Origin: SYFT01 sp964471115
GTDB lineage: Bacteria; Acidobacteriota; Vicinamibacteria; Vicinamibacterales; SCN-69-37
Direction: 5' to 3'
Assembly (NCBI GenBank): GCA_964471115.1
Contig: CAYYFE010000001.1
Coordinates: 327,823-391,822 of the forward strand
DNA length: 64,000 nucleotides
In this document: in pieces, positions 16,713-26,097 of the stretch
Layout: every line of letters starts with the position of its first letter
Position numbering within the stretch: position 1 is the first letter of the stretch
Made by a program: the position numbers and the translations under genes
The notes under the pieces: generated by a model
The model's database searches: none
The model's input: the letters and a program-made list of their open reading frames with translations, nothing else
Told to the model about the DNA's origin: nothing

Positions 16713-17651
16713 ATGACCTCGACGATGACGAAGACGATGGTGGCGGTGGTGGTGGCGATCGCCGTGGCGGTGCCGGCGGCGGCGCAGGAATGGCGGGGGC
16801 AGGGCCGTGTGGCGGGCAAGGTCACCGACCCGGCGGGCAAACCCGTTGAAGGCGTGACCGTGACGGCCACGATGCCCTCGTCTGGCAATCGCGGACCAAA
16901 GCCGGTCACGACGAACAACCGCGGCGACTGGTCCATCGGCGGCATCGCCGGCGGCCAGTGGGCGCTTGATTTCAGCAAGGACGGGTTCAAGACCCGCAGC
17001 ATCACCGTGCCCGTCAGCGAAGCCTCGCGCATTCCGCCCATGACCGTGGTCATCGACCCGGCGCCGGTGGTCGTGGATCCCAATGAGGTGATTCGCGAGA
17101 AGCTGACGGAAGCCGCCGGCCTGATGACGACCAAGCAGTTTGCCGAGGCGCGGAAGATCTACGAGGCGCTGGCGGCCGAATACCCGACCGTCAAGCAGTT
17201 CAAGCCGCTGATCGCCCGGGCGTACCACGGCGAGGGCAACACGGCGAAGGCAATCGAGACCTTGCAGGAAGCCGTGGCGGCCGACCCGTCGGCGATTGAA
17301 GTGCAGGTGCTGCTGGGCACGCTGCTCATCGAAGCCGGCCGGCTCGACGAGGGCCAGAAGGTGCTGAGCGCGATTGACGCCGGCAAGGTGACCGATCCGT
17401 CCGTACTGGTGAACATCGCCATCGGCCTGATCAACGACAAGAAGCCGGCCGAGGCGATCACCTGGCTCGACAAGTGCATCGCCGCGTTCCCCGCCGACCA
17501 CAACGCGTACTACTACCGCGGCATCTCACACCTGTCGCTCGACAACCGCGCGGCGGCGAAGGCCGATCTCGAGAAGTTCGTCGCCATCGCGCCCGCCGAC
17601 GCGCCCGAGCTGCCGACGGCGAAGAAGATCCTGGAGACGATCAAGACCTAG
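16713..17651 (+). CDS. Secreted TPR protein with carboxypeptidase-regulatory-like domain
   Basis: 312 residues from the ATG at 16713. An in-frame ATG at 16671 would only translate the upstream heptamer array. A signal peptide (MVAVVVAIAVAVPAAAQ) precedes a carboxypeptidase-regulatory-like domain at about 28-108 (GRVAGKVTDPAGKPVEGVTVTAT...DFSKDGFKTRSITV). From about 120 to the end there are five or six TPR-like helical pairs, such as AEARKIYEALAAEYP, AKAIETLQEAVAADP, LDEGQKVLSAID and NAYYYRGISHLSLDNRAAAKADLEKFV. TPRs bind partner proteins, and the N-terminal domain resembles the one in the adjacent Oar-like protein. It converges on the sulfatase-like operon and is flanked by inverted heptamer arrays. 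The role is unknown; an envelope scaffold is likely. Confidence 0.85.
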   Translation: MTSTMTKTMVAVVVAIAVAVPAAAQEWRGQGRVAGKVTDPAGKPVEGVTVTATMPSSGNRGPKPVTTNNRGDWSIGGIAGGQWALDFSKDGFKTRSITVPVSEASRIPPMTVVIDPAPVVVDPNEVIREKLTEAAGLMTTKQFAEARKIYEALAAEYPTVKQFKPLIARAYHGEGNTAKAIETLQEAVAADPSAIEVQVLLGTLLIEAGRLDEGQKVLSAIDAGKVTDPSVLVNIAIGLINDKKPAEAITWLDKCIAAFPADHNAYYYRGISHLSLDNRAAAKADLEKFVAIAPADAPELPTAKKILETIKT

Positions 17652-17654
17652 CAC

Positions 17655-17714
17655 TCACAACGAGCACTGGAGAGCTGGGAGGAACGCCTCCCAGCCCTTC
17701 AGTCCTCGCTGTGA
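17655..17714. repeat. Intergenic palindromic element, compact copy
   Basis: Two 28-base arms, TCACAACGAGCACTGGAGAG... (17655-17682) and its near-complement ending CTCGCTGTGA (17687-17714), form a long hairpin with a 4-nt loop. The arms match those at 45398 and 54441 and the partial copies at 29963 and 60098. It sits between convergent 3' ends and runs directly into a heptamer array. It could act as a bidirectional transcript-end structure, but there is no T-run. Confidence 0.88.
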
Positions 17715-17766
17715 ATCCCAAATCCCAAATCCTCAATCCCCAATCCTCAATCCTCAATCCTCAATC
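17714..17766. repeat. Heptamer tandem array (AATCCCA / AATCCTC units)
   Basis: About seven tandem 7-base units follow the palindromic element. The array overlaps the last 20 bases of the sulfatase-like gene ending at 17747, so that protein's C-terminal residues (RLRIED) and stop codon are array sequence. It is inverted relative to 16671-16706. Confidence 0.88.
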
Positions 17767-19762
17767 TCTCGATGGCTCCTTCGGCCATCCGCAGCCCCGG
17801 CTCGATGCGGAGCGCTTCGCGGTAGTGCCGCAGCGCTTCGTCGCGCCGGCCCTGCATCTCCGCCAGCTGGCCGAGCGCGAAGTGGACGCGTGAGGGCTGG
17901 TGGCCCATGCGCAGCAGCGCCTCGAACTGCGCGGTGGCCGTGGCGTAGTCGCGCAGCTGTGACGCCACGGTGGCCAGATTGAGGCGCGCGCGCGGGTTGG
18001 CCGGGTTGAGGTCGACTGCGCGCCGGTAGGCGGCGGCCGCGTCCTGCGGGCGCCGTTCGGCTTCGAGAATGAGGCCGTCCACCAGCGCCACGTCGAACGA
18101 CGCCGGCGCCAGCGCCCGGGCGGCGGTCCATCGCGTGCGTGCGTCGGCCACGCGGTTCATCGACAACAACACCTCCGCGGCCGACAGCTGTGGCGCCGGC
18201 GCCGACGGGTTGAGCAACGCCGCCATCTCGAACTCGCCCAGCGCGTCCGGCAGCCGGCCCTGCCGGCTGTACGCCTCGCCCAGCATCTGGTGCAGGTCGA
18301 ACGCGCGCTCGTTGATTCGGATCAATTCGCGCAGCCCACGCACCGCGTCGTCCAGGCGACCGTCGGCAAGATCGTCAATGGCCGTCGTCATCAGCCGCTT
18401 GAAGGTGCGTCGTTCCTCGATGCGGTCCTTGGGATCCGGCCCGCGTTCGCCAGTGGCCGCCGCCGGCGACGACGTGCCGACGTAGCCAAGGCTGCGGAGC
18501 CGTTCGAGCGTTTCCCGGCTGGGTGCGGCGACTGAGACCTCTTTCCCTCCGGTCAGCGACCGTTCAAAGGCCGCGGCTTCAGCCACCATGCGATCACCAA
18601 GCGACCGCTGGGTGTCGAACAGATTGTCCGCCTCCTTCGGGTCCTTCGCGATCGCATACAGCTCGGGCCGCGGCGCGTCGATCACCTTCCAGCCGTCGGC
18701 GCGCAGCGCGCGCAGTTCACTCCAGCCGTAATGCAGCTTCGGGTAGTACGACTCCGCGTACGCCGGGGGCACGGTCGAGCGGCGGCCGCCGGTGACCAGC
18801 TCCCGCAGAGACTCACCATCGTCATCGGTCTGCGGCGGCAGACCGGCCAGGTCGGCCAGCGTGGGCGCCAGATCGATGGCGCGCACCTGCTCGTCCACGA
18901 CGAGTCCCGGCCTCACCGCGGGGCCGGCCATGATGAACGGCACGCGAATCACGGGCTCGTAGAGGAACACTCCGTGTTCGTCCTCGCCGTGTTCCCCGAG
19001 TGATTCGCCGTGATCGGCGATGGCTGCCACCAGCGTCTCGTCCAGGATGCCCCGCGCGCGAAGCGCGTCGACGATGCGGCCGATCTGGTGATCCATGTAG
19101 GCCACTTCACCCGCGTAGTCCCGGCCGGCGAACGATGGCCCGAACGGCGCGGGCGCGGCATACGGCGCGTGGGGGTCGTAGAGGTGCACCCAGAGGAACA
19201 GCCGCTGATCCAGCGGGGTGGCCGAGAGCCAGCGCAAGGCCTCGTCCACGACCTCGGCGCCCACGCGTTCGGCGTTGGCTTCCTGCCCGGACGCCACGCG
19301 ATCGAAGCCGCCGAACGTCGAGAATCCCTGCGCGAAGCCGTACGCGCGATCGAGCACGAAGGCGCCGATGAAGCCGGCGGTGGCAAAACCCGCGTCGCGG
19401 AAGCGCTCGGCCAGCGTCACCGCCTCGTCGGGCAGGGGCGTGGTGGCGTTGTCGCGCACGCCGAAGCGGGCGGGGTAGCGGCCGGTGAACAGCGCCGCGT
19501 GCGCCGGGCCGGTGATGGGTGAGGGCGTCACCGCGTCGGCAAACCGCACACCACGCGCGGCCAATGCGTCCAGGGTGGCGGTCTGGGCCAGCGGCGCGCC
19601 ATACGCGCCGATGGCGTCCGCGCGGGTCGTGTCGAGCGTGAACAGGACGACGTGACGCGGCTTCGAGCGCGATGCCTCCCACTGCGAGGTGATCGCCCAC
19701 GTCGCGACCGCGATCGCGACCATGGCGCTCCAGAAGATCAGGCCGCGGACGACCGGTGACAT
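17747..19762 (-). CDS. Sulfatase-like (Thr-nucleophile) hydrolase/transferase with C-terminal TPRs
   Basis: This encodes 671 residues. A single N-terminal membrane anchor (about residues 7-25) leads into an alkaline-phosphatase-superfamily domain: VVLFTLDTTRADAIGAYG with metal Asp44, and VAAIADHGESLGEHGEDEHG with the Asp-His pair. The nucleophile position reads PITGPAHAALFTGRYP, so Thr84 replaces the Cys/Ser that becomes formylglycine in sulfatases. This suggests a phosphodiesterase or phosphotransferase rather than a sulfatase. From about 400 to the end are TPR repeats (AYSRQGRLPDALGEFEMAALLNP and others). It would face the periplasm. Its ATG overlaps the stop of the VWA gene by one base, in a four-gene operon. 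The C-terminus is formed by a heptamer array. Confidence 0.88.
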   Translation of the reverse strand: MSPVVRGLIFWSAMVAIAVATWAITSQWEASRSKPRHVVLFTLDTTRADAIGAYGAPLAQTATLDALAARGVRFADAVTPSPITGPAHAALFTGRYPARFGVRDNATTPLPDEAVTLAERFRDAGFATAGFIGAFVLDRAYGFAQGFSTFGGFDRVASGQEANAERVGAEVVDEALRWLSATPLDQRLFLWVHLYDPHAPYAAPAPFGPSFAGRDYAGEVAYMDHQIGRIVDALRARGILDETLVAAIADHGESLGEHGEDEHGVFLYEPVIRVPFIMAGPAVRPGLVVDEQVRAIDLAPTLADLAGLPPQTDDDGESLRELVTGGRRSTVPPAYAESYYPKLHYGWSELRALRADGWKVIDAPRPELYAIAKDPKEADNLFDTQRSLGDRMVAEAAAFERSLTGGKEVSVAAPSRETLERLRSLGYVGTSSPAAATGERGPDPKDRIEERRTFKRLMTTAIDDLADGRLDDAVRGLRELIRINERAFDLHQMLGEAYSRQGRLPDALGEFEMAALLNPSAPAPQLSAAEVLLSMNRVADARTRWTAARALAPASFDVALVDGLILEAERRPQDAAAAYRRAVDLNPANPRARLNLATVASQLRDYATATAQFEALLRMGHQPSRVHFALGQLAEMQGRRDEALRHYREALRIEPGLRMAEGAIERLRIED

Positions 19763-21048
19763 CAGGGCGTCTTCCGGATGGGCTGCGGCACCAGCAGCTG
19801 CGACGACGGCAGCGCCAGGTAGCCTCGACGCGCGCGCACGGTCAACCCGGGGCGCTTCACCCGGACGTCGATCGGGTGATACTGCCCGTCGAGCTTCAGC
19901 CCCTGCGGCTCGTAGACCAGCACGTAGTACCGATTGGCGTCCTCGGCAATTCGGGTCAGCGCGCGGCCGATGTTGTTTTCGTTGCGAATCATCAGGCCCC
20001 CGGTGTCCACCGCGAGGCTGTTGACGCCGTCGGCCGCCGCGTCGAACCGCGCCGGGGCGCCCACGCCATCCTCGGCGGCCGCGCGGTCGCCGATGTCGGC
20101 CGAGGCGCCGCGGTTGAGCCCGCGCACGTCAATCGCATACACGCGCGCGGCGGCCCGGCTGGTCTGTCCGACCGTCGACCGCAGCGCGCCTTCCATCTCC
20201 TGCAGCACGAACCCGTCGCTGAGGAACACGATCGTCTTGGGGCCGGGGATCTTCGCCAGGCCGTTGGCCAGCGCCGTCATGGCGTTCAGGGTGTCGAGTG
20301 AGGCGCGCATCATGTCCGTGCGGAGGCGCTGCGCCTTTTCGCGCACCATGACGTCGGCGTTGCTGCACAGGGCCTGGTCTTCGGCGCAGACGCGGACCAC
20401 GGCGCGCTGGATGGTGTCGCGATCGCCGGCCGCGATGGCGAACGCTTCAGCTTCATCGCGCAGGCGTGGGGATTCACGCGTCAGTTCGAGCAGCCGTGTG
20501 CGGGCGTCGGGCGTGGGGCGGACCCCGGCGGCGGCCGCTTCAAGCTCCGCGCGCACGCTGGTCAGGCGGTTGTTGACCATGCGCGACCCGGCGACGATGC
20601 CGCCGAGGTCGCCGTCGCGAAAGCGTTCGCGGATGAAGGTCTGCACGGCCTGCTGCGCGCGCTCGAAGCCGCCACCCGGCGTCAGGTGATTGAGGTCGAA
20701 GACGAAGATCCAGGTCTGCCGCGCGACGGTGGGCGGCACGGCCGAGGGCCGCAGCGCGGTGTCTCCACGCCACGTGACCAGGGGCGGGGCCGTCGGGCCG
20801 TCGGCCGCGCCCGCCGCGACGAAATACAGTCCGCGGATGGGCTGCGGTGCTCCACGTTCCACGATCTCGAAGTCGTCGATGGCGAGGTCGTCGACGAGGC
20901 GGCCGTCGCGGTCCGTGACGCGCACGTCCACTTCCACCAGCTGGGTGGACGCCTGGAAGACCGGCGGCTGCTGCTGTGCGGCCGTGACGACGGTGAACGC
21001 GGTCAGGGCCACCGCGACGCGGCCCCAGGCCAGGGCCGCGCTACTCAC
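19762..21048 (-). CDS. VWA protein (VWFA-related Acidobacterial domain)
   Basis: This encodes 428 residues. A signal peptide ending VVTAAQQQ is followed by the family N-terminus FQASTQLVEVDVRVTDRDGRLVDDLAIDDFEIVERG. The VWA fold is recognisable from WIFVFDLNHLTPGGGFERA, where the MIDAS DxSxS is degenerate (DLNH), and from KTIVFLSDGFVLQ. It ends YYVLVYEPQGLKLDGQYHPIDVRVKRPGLTVRARRGYLA, the conserved tail of this group. These are secreted proteins of unknown function, presumably in protein-protein contacts at the envelope. The start overlaps the 3' end of the larger VWA gene by 8 bp, and the stop overlaps the sulfatase-like ATG by 1 base, so translation is coupled across all of them. Confidence 0.88.
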   Translation of the reverse strand: MSSAALAWGRVAVALTAFTVVTAAQQQPPVFQASTQLVEVDVRVTDRDGRLVDDLAIDDFEIVERGAPQPIRGLYFVAAGAADGPTAPPLVTWRGDTALRPSAVPPTVARQTWIFVFDLNHLTPGGGFERAQQAVQTFIRERFRDGDLGGIVAGSRMVNNRLTSVRAELEAAAAGVRPTPDARTRLLELTRESPRLRDEAEAFAIAAGDRDTIQRAVVRVCAEDQALCSNADVMVREKAQRLRTDMMRASLDTLNAMTALANGLAKIPGPKTIVFLSDGFVLQEMEGALRSTVGQTSRAAARVYAIDVRGLNRGASADIGDRAAAEDGVGAPARFDAAADGVNSLAVDTGGLMIRNENNIGRALTRIAEDANRYYVLVYEPQGLKLDGQYHPIDVRVKRPGLTVRARRGYLALPSSQLLVPQPIRKTP

Positions 21049-23650
21049 GTCCGCCTTCGATGTCGCGCAGCCGCGCGAGCAGTTCGGGCGAGCCGGGCAA
21101 CGCGTCCAGGCCCGCGCGCAGGGCCTGGCGCGCCAGCGCGGGTTGTTCGAGCTTCAGGTACCCCTCGGCCAGGGCGAGGTGCGCCGAGACCATCAGCGGG
21201 TCCACGTGGGCCGCGCCCCGCCACGACGTCAGGGCCGCGCGCGTGTCGCCGGCGCGTTCGTGCGCCCAGCCCAGGAAAAACAACGTCAACGCGTGGTCCG
21301 GTTGCTGATCCCGCGCCGTGGTCCAGGCCGTCACCGCGCCGGCGAAATCCTCGCGGATGAATCGCGCGAGTCCCCGCAGCGCCCACGTCGCAAACGCCTC
21401 GGTCGGCACCGGTGTGCCGGTGCCGGCTCCCGCTTCCGCGCGTTCCCACTGTCCGCGCGCGGCCTCCTCGGCCGCGGCAGCCAGTGCCGTGCCGCGTGAC
21501 TGCTGGAGCAGTTCGGCTACGAACGCCTGGCCCAGCTGTCCCTCGACGATGGCCCGGGGCGCGACTGGGGGAGCCGGTCGCGGCACGGTCGCAGGCCGCG
21601 TGACCCCCGAGGTCCCCGGGGCCACGTCAAGGAACCGGGTGCGCTCCGTCAGGACGCCCGCCGGAGACGCAAATGCCGCGTGCACGACATAGGCGCCGGG
21701 AGTGACGCCGGTCAACGGCACCTGGAAGGGCGCGCGAATGATGTACCCGCGATTGTCGGAGACCGGCGCGGGCAGTGGCGACGTGTAACTGGCGACCGCC
21801 TGCGTGCCATCCGTCGTCCGGACCGTCACGGTGAGGCTGAGGCCCTCGAGCTGATCGGCGACCCGCGCGTACGCCTCAATCAGGCCGCTCAGGCCATCGT
21901 CGACATGCGCGACCGCGCGCACGGGCAGTGCCGTGGCGCTCGATCCCAGGATCAGATCGCTGACCGCAAGATTGGGTGTATCAAGCGGTCTGACCTCGAT
22001 GCGCCGGTCGGCGCTGCCGGTGAGGCCCCCGGGTTCGCGGACGACCGTCCGCATGAGATACGTGCCCGCGGGAACCGAGAACTGCACGCGCCACCGGCCG
22101 GGGCTCGTGGACGCACCCGCCTGCGGTGGCTCGGGCAGGGCGATGGCATCAGTGCCGCTGGCCACCACGCGCCCATCGCGCACGTCGCGTGCGACAAAGA
22201 CCAGATCCGCCTGTTCGCCGGGGCGGCTGCGCACCGGCAGCTGCGCCGACAGGCTCACGACCACGCGCTGGTGCCCCGGCGCGTCGGACTTGAGCAGGTA
22301 TGTCGTGTAGTCGAGCTTCAGTCCCTGCTGCACGAATGGCGCGCCCAGCGCGGCGGCCATGGCCCGCTGGCGGTCGGCCGGCGTAGCGTCGGCGCGGAGC
22401 GCGTAGCCCGTGCGTGTGCTGACTCTGGCTCCCGGCCGGCTCACGCGGACGGTGACGCGACGATACTCTCCGCGGCGCGCGCGGGCCTGCTCGGACGGTT
22501 CGAAGCCGATCAGGTAATAGTCCTGCGCCTGCGCCGCAATCTGTGCCAGCGCCTCTTCACTGCGGGCCGCGGCGTCGATCACCAGTTCGCCGTCAGTCTC
22601 CGCCGCCAGCGTCCCGAGCGGCGCGATGCGCGCCTGAATCTCGGACCCCTGCGGGGTATCGGACGGAGCCGCATCGATCACCGACGGCCCTCGCCGGTTG
22701 AGATCAAACGCGTAGAAGACGGAGTAGGTCTGCGCGGCCGCCGCGGCGACGGCTTCAAGCTCGCGCGCGAGATTGTCCTGAAAGAACCCTTCTGAAAACA
22801 GGATGACGGACTTGCGGCCCTCGATGTCGCCCAGGCCGCGAATGACGTCGGCCAGCCGCTGCAGCAGCTGACGGGACTCGGCATCGGTCTGGTTGACGAT
22901 CGTCCGCGCGTTTTCCACGAGCAGGCGGCGCACCGTCCCGAAGTCTTCAGCGCTGCCGGCGCGGCCCCCGGTCGCGGCGTTGCTGGCCACCCCGAGGAGG
23001 TCGCCGCTGCCTTCCGCGGTCAGCCGCGTGATGGTGTCCAGGATCAGCCGGTCGTCGCCCTGGGCGATGCGGTGCGCGTCGTAGATGGGGATGTTGCCGA
23101 ACGGCGTCGACGCCGCGCGCTGATAGGTGCCACGAATGCGCGAGAGCTCGTCGAGCACCCGCGTGCGATCCGCCGTGAAGCCCACCTGCGGTCCCGGTCC
23201 GGGAATCGCGAACACGGCGACGCGATCGGACGGCCGGACGCGCCGGCGGATGAACTGCTCCGCCGCCAGCCGGACCCGTTGTTCGTTGCCGGCCGTGATG
23301 TGCGCCTGGTCGAACACCAGCAGGTAGAGATGCCCGCGCGGGAAGCCGTCGTTGGACGAGACCTCCGCCGTCATCGCGCGCGCGGCGGCGTCGACGAACG
23401 TCTCGCTCGGCTCGGTCATCCGCTGGAAGTAGAGCGTGGGCCGCGTGGCGCCGTCTTCGATGACTTCGACTTCGTCCTGGCGCAGATCCGTGATGGGCCG
23501 GCCGGCGGCGTCCACCACGCGAATGTCGAGGCGGACCAGGTCGGTGCCGGACCGGAACGTGGGTTGCGCCTGCGGGTGCACGAGCGCCGTCGCGGCGACG
23601 GTCATCAGCGCCGCCGTCAGGGCGGCCGTACGGATTGCCTGCGGGATCAC
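21041..23650 (-). CDS. Large VWA protein with C-terminal TPR-like region
   Basis: This encodes 869 residues. The signal peptide is followed by FRSGTDLVRLDIRVVDAAGRPITDLRQDEVEVIEDG, the acidobacterial VWA N-terminus. YLLVFDQAHITAGNEQRVRLAAEQFI carries a degenerate MIDAS (DQAH), and KSVILFSEGFFQ is the typical second strand. After DYYLIGFEPSEQARARRGEYRRVTVRVSRPGARV come Ig-like beta domains (about residues 430-690). The last 120 residues resemble TPRs (LTLFFLGWAHERAGDTRAALTSWRGAAHVDP). It lies 16 bp downstream of a sulfatase-like gene and overlaps the next VWA gene by 8 bp. Secreted; function unknown. The combination with TPRs suggests a scaffold. Confidence 0.87.
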   Translation of the reverse strand: MIPQAIRTAALTAALMTVAATALVHPQAQPTFRSGTDLVRLDIRVVDAAGRPITDLRQDEVEVIEDGATRPTLYFQRMTEPSETFVDAAARAMTAEVSSNDGFPRGHLYLLVFDQAHITAGNEQRVRLAAEQFIRRRVRPSDRVAVFAIPGPGPQVGFTADRTRVLDELSRIRGTYQRAASTPFGNIPIYDAHRIAQGDDRLILDTITRLTAEGSGDLLGVASNAATGGRAGSAEDFGTVRRLLVENARTIVNQTDAESRQLLQRLADVIRGLGDIEGRKSVILFSEGFFQDNLARELEAVAAAAAQTYSVFYAFDLNRRGPSVIDAAPSDTPQGSEIQARIAPLGTLAAETDGELVIDAAARSEEALAQIAAQAQDYYLIGFEPSEQARARRGEYRRVTVRVSRPGARVSTRTGYALRADATPADRQRAMAAALGAPFVQQGLKLDYTTYLLKSDAPGHQRVVVSLSAQLPVRSRPGEQADLVFVARDVRDGRVVASGTDAIALPEPPQAGASTSPGRWRVQFSVPAGTYLMRTVVREPGGLTGSADRRIEVRPLDTPNLAVSDLILGSSATALPVRAVAHVDDGLSGLIEAYARVADQLEGLSLTVTVRTTDGTQAVASYTSPLPAPVSDNRGYIIRAPFQVPLTGVTPGAYVVHAAFASPAGVLTERTRFLDVAPGTSGVTRPATVPRPAPPVAPRAIVEGQLGQAFVAELLQQSRGTALAAAAEEAARGQWERAEAGAGTGTPVPTEAFATWALRGLARFIREDFAGAVTAWTTARDQQPDHALTLFFLGWAHERAGDTRAALTSWRGAAHVDPLMVSAHLALAEGYLKLEQPALARQALRAGLDALPGSPELLARLRDIEGGRE

Positions 23651-23666
23651 CCTTCGATCTTACCGC

Positions 23667-25901
23667 TCAGCGCGCGCCTGCGGCGCGCGCTCGCGCGGCC
23701 GCCGCGCGCCCGGGCTCGCCGAACAGCGCCCACAACTGCGCCGCCGCCGCATCGGCCTCCGGGTTCCCGAACCCTGGACCCTGGACCCTCGGACCCTGGA
23801 CCCCGACGTCAGTCTCCAGCGCCTCGACCGTCGCGATCGCCTCGGCCCGCCGGCCCAGCGTCCAGCGCACCATCGCCAACCCGGCGCGGGCCCGGACGTG
23901 GCCGGGGAAGTCGCGCACCTCCGCCAGGAACCAGCGCTCGGCTTCGGCCAACCGGTTCTCGCGCGCCAGCGCATCGCCGAGCAGGTAGCGGACATCGGGC
24001 AGCTGTTCGGTGCGCCGTGAGAGGGCCTCGGCGGCCTGCGAGAGCGGCGCGATCGATGCGGCGTAGGCGCCCTGGTTGTAGAGGATCAGGCCGTCGATGA
24101 ACGCGGGCAGGGGCAACGTGGCGTCGGCGGCCGCGCCGGCGACAGCGTGCTGGCGCGCGGCCTCGGCGTCGCCGCGCTGCACGGCCAGCCGCGCCAGCAG
24201 CTCGTGCGCCGTGGCGGGCGCGACGTCGACCGCCAGCTCGGCATGCGCGCGCGCGTCGTCGAACCGGCCCAGCGAGACCAGCAGCGTGGCCGCGCCGGTC
24301 AGCGCCGCGGCGTTCTTGCCCTCGCGCGTGAGGACCCCGCGGTACGCCTCGAGCGCGTCGCCGCGCCGGCCGCTGCGTTCGAGCGCCTGCGCCAGTTGCA
24401 GCCAGGCGTCGATCATGTCGGGTTCATCGCGCACCAGCGCCTGATAGGCCGCAGCCGCGTCGGTCCACCGGCCCGCGGCGCCAAGGGCGGAGGCCCGCTG
24501 ATACTGGCGCAACACCTCGATCTTGTCCTTGGGATCCGCGAGTGTCCCGCCGGCGGTGGCCGCACCCGTCCGGCCGCCGATGTAGCCGAGGGCCGCCAAA
24601 CGCTGACGGTCCGCCGCCGAGACCGCCGACGGGGCCGTCACGTCGACACCGGCGATCAGTTGATCGAGCGCCGCGCGCATGGCCGCATGCACTGCGGGCC
24701 GATCGGTCACCTGTGAGGTCTGTTCCCCCGGGTCGGTCTCCAGGTCGAACAACTCGTCGCGGGGCGCCCGGATGAGCCGGTACCGTTCGTCGGTCAGCGC
24801 ATACAGTTCGCTCCACCCGAAGTGGTAGCGGGGCGACATGGCCTCGGCGTAGATCGGCGCTGACGGGATCGAGCCCTCACCCGTGAGCAGCGGCCGCAAC
24901 ACGCGGCCCCGAGCGCCCTCGAGCGCGGGCAGCCGGGCCGCCTCGGCCAGCGTCGGCAGCAGATCGATGTGCTGGACCGGCGTGTCGACGCGCCGGCCGC
25001 GCGACTGCTGCCCGGGCAGCTTGACGATCAGCGGGGTCTGAATCGTCGTGCGATAGAGGAACAACCCGTGTTCGTCCTCGCCGTGATCGCCCAGGCCCTC
25101 CCCATGGTCCGACAGCAGGATGATGGTGGCCGCGTCGTAGTCCCCGCGCGCGCGCAGGGCGTCGAGCACCGATCCGACGATGGCGTCCGCGTGGGTGACT
25201 TCACCGTCGTAGCGATCGCCGGACGCCGGCACGACCGGCGGGTCGTACGGCGTGTGCGGCTCGTAGATGTGAAAGAAGAGGAAGTACGTCGAGTGGGGCT
25301 GCGCCTGCAGCCACCGCATCGCCGACGCGGCGGTGTCGGTGCCGGGCCGTTGCCCCATGCCGAGCGGGCGATCCGGTCCCGCCGCCGGCATCATGTCGTC
25401 GTAGGTGTCGAACCCCTGGGCCAGGCCCACCTGACGTCGCAGCACGAACGACGACACGAATGCGCCCGTCGCGTACCCCGCATCGCGGAACATCGTGGCC
25501 AGGGTCGGCGTGGGTGAGGCGAGTGTGAAGCCGACGTTGTCGCGGACGCCGTGTTCAAACGGCCAGCGCCCGGTGAAGATCGACGTGTGTGACGGCAGCG
25601 TCTGAGGTGAGTGCGCCCAGGCGCGTGTGAAGACGACCGCGTCTGCCGCCAGCCGGTCGATGTGCGGCGTGACGCCGCGGGCGTAGCCGTACACCGGCAG
25701 CCGATCGGCGCGGAGGGTATCGATCGAAATCAAAATGACCGGTCCGCGACGATTGGACGAAAACGGCCACAGTGTGACGAACGCCAGTGCGATCGCGAAC
25801 AGCCCCACGCCGAGCGCGTAACGCCGCCAGGGTGCGGCGGAGCGGGAAGCCGTCGAAACACGCGCCACGATGTCATCAAGTATAGCGACGGGCACTCGCA
25901 C
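23667..25901 (-). CDS. Sulfatase-like (Thr-nucleophile) hydrolase/transferase with TPRs
   Basis: This encodes 744 residues. The membrane anchor is at about 30-47. The catalytic domain has VILISIDTLRADRLPVYG (metal Asp61), PQTLPSHTSIFTGRWPFEHGVRDN (Thr101 in the nucleophile position, Thr-x-Pro-Ser-His) and ILLSDHGEGLGDHGEDEHG. The motif layout resembles nucleotide pyrophosphatase/phosphodiesterases more than formylglycine sulfatases. TPRs occupy about 440-740. Near residues 698-712 the repeat VQGPRVQGPGFGN is encoded by a GGACCCT-type heptamer array, probably a recent expansion in a linker between helices. It is the first gene of the operon sulfatase-VWA-VWA-sulfatase and is divergent from the Oar-like gene at 26098. 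The start at 25901 is the longest; a later Met is not excluded. Confidence 0.88.
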   Translation of the reverse strand: MRVPVAILDDIVARVSTASRSAAPWRRYALGVGLFAIALAFVTLWPFSSNRRGPVILISIDTLRADRLPVYGYARGVTPHIDRLAADAVVFTRAWAHSPQTLPSHTSIFTGRWPFEHGVRDNVGFTLASPTPTLATMFRDAGYATGAFVSSFVLRRQVGLAQGFDTYDDMMPAAGPDRPLGMGQRPGTDTAASAMRWLQAQPHSTYFLFFHIYEPHTPYDPPVVPASGDRYDGEVTHADAIVGSVLDALRARGDYDAATIILLSDHGEGLGDHGEDEHGLFLYRTTIQTPLIVKLPGQQSRGRRVDTPVQHIDLLPTLAEAARLPALEGARGRVLRPLLTGEGSIPSAPIYAEAMSPRYHFGWSELYALTDERYRLIRAPRDELFDLETDPGEQTSQVTDRPAVHAAMRAALDQLIAGVDVTAPSAVSAADRQRLAALGYIGGRTGAATAGGTLADPKDKIEVLRQYQRASALGAAGRWTDAAAAYQALVRDEPDMIDAWLQLAQALERSGRRGDALEAYRGVLTREGKNAAALTGAATLLVSLGRFDDARAHAELAVDVAPATAHELLARLAVQRGDAEAARQHAVAGAAADATLPLPAFIDGLILYNQGAYAASIAPLSQAAEALSRRTEQLPDVRYLLGDALARENRLAEAERWFLAEVRDFPGHVRARAGLAMVRWTLGRRAEAIATVEALETDVGVQGPRVQGPGFGNPEADAAAAQLWALFGEPGRAAAARARAAGAR
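23769..23804. repeat. In-frame heptamer array (GGACCCT units) inside coding sequence
   Basis: Four tandem ACCCTGG/GGACCCT-type units, one with an extra base, lie inside the TPR region of the sulfatase-like gene and encode VQGPRVQGPGF on the minus strand. The composition and repetitiveness differ from the flanking TPR code. Similar arrays elsewhere in the window are intergenic. Confidence 0.82.
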
Positions 25902-26097
25902 AAACGGTTGGAGGCCCGGTCCAATCCGTTGGTTCGTCCATTCCTGAACGTGTTGGCCGGCGCCATGGGCTCAACGAGTTGCGCCGGCCGGTGTGCTGTC
26001 CCGCACAGTGGGGCGCCGGCACCTCCGCTTGCACTACCGACGGCATCGGGTCCGGCGCCAGGCGATGTCCGTCTGCCGTCCGGACGTGGAGGAACAC

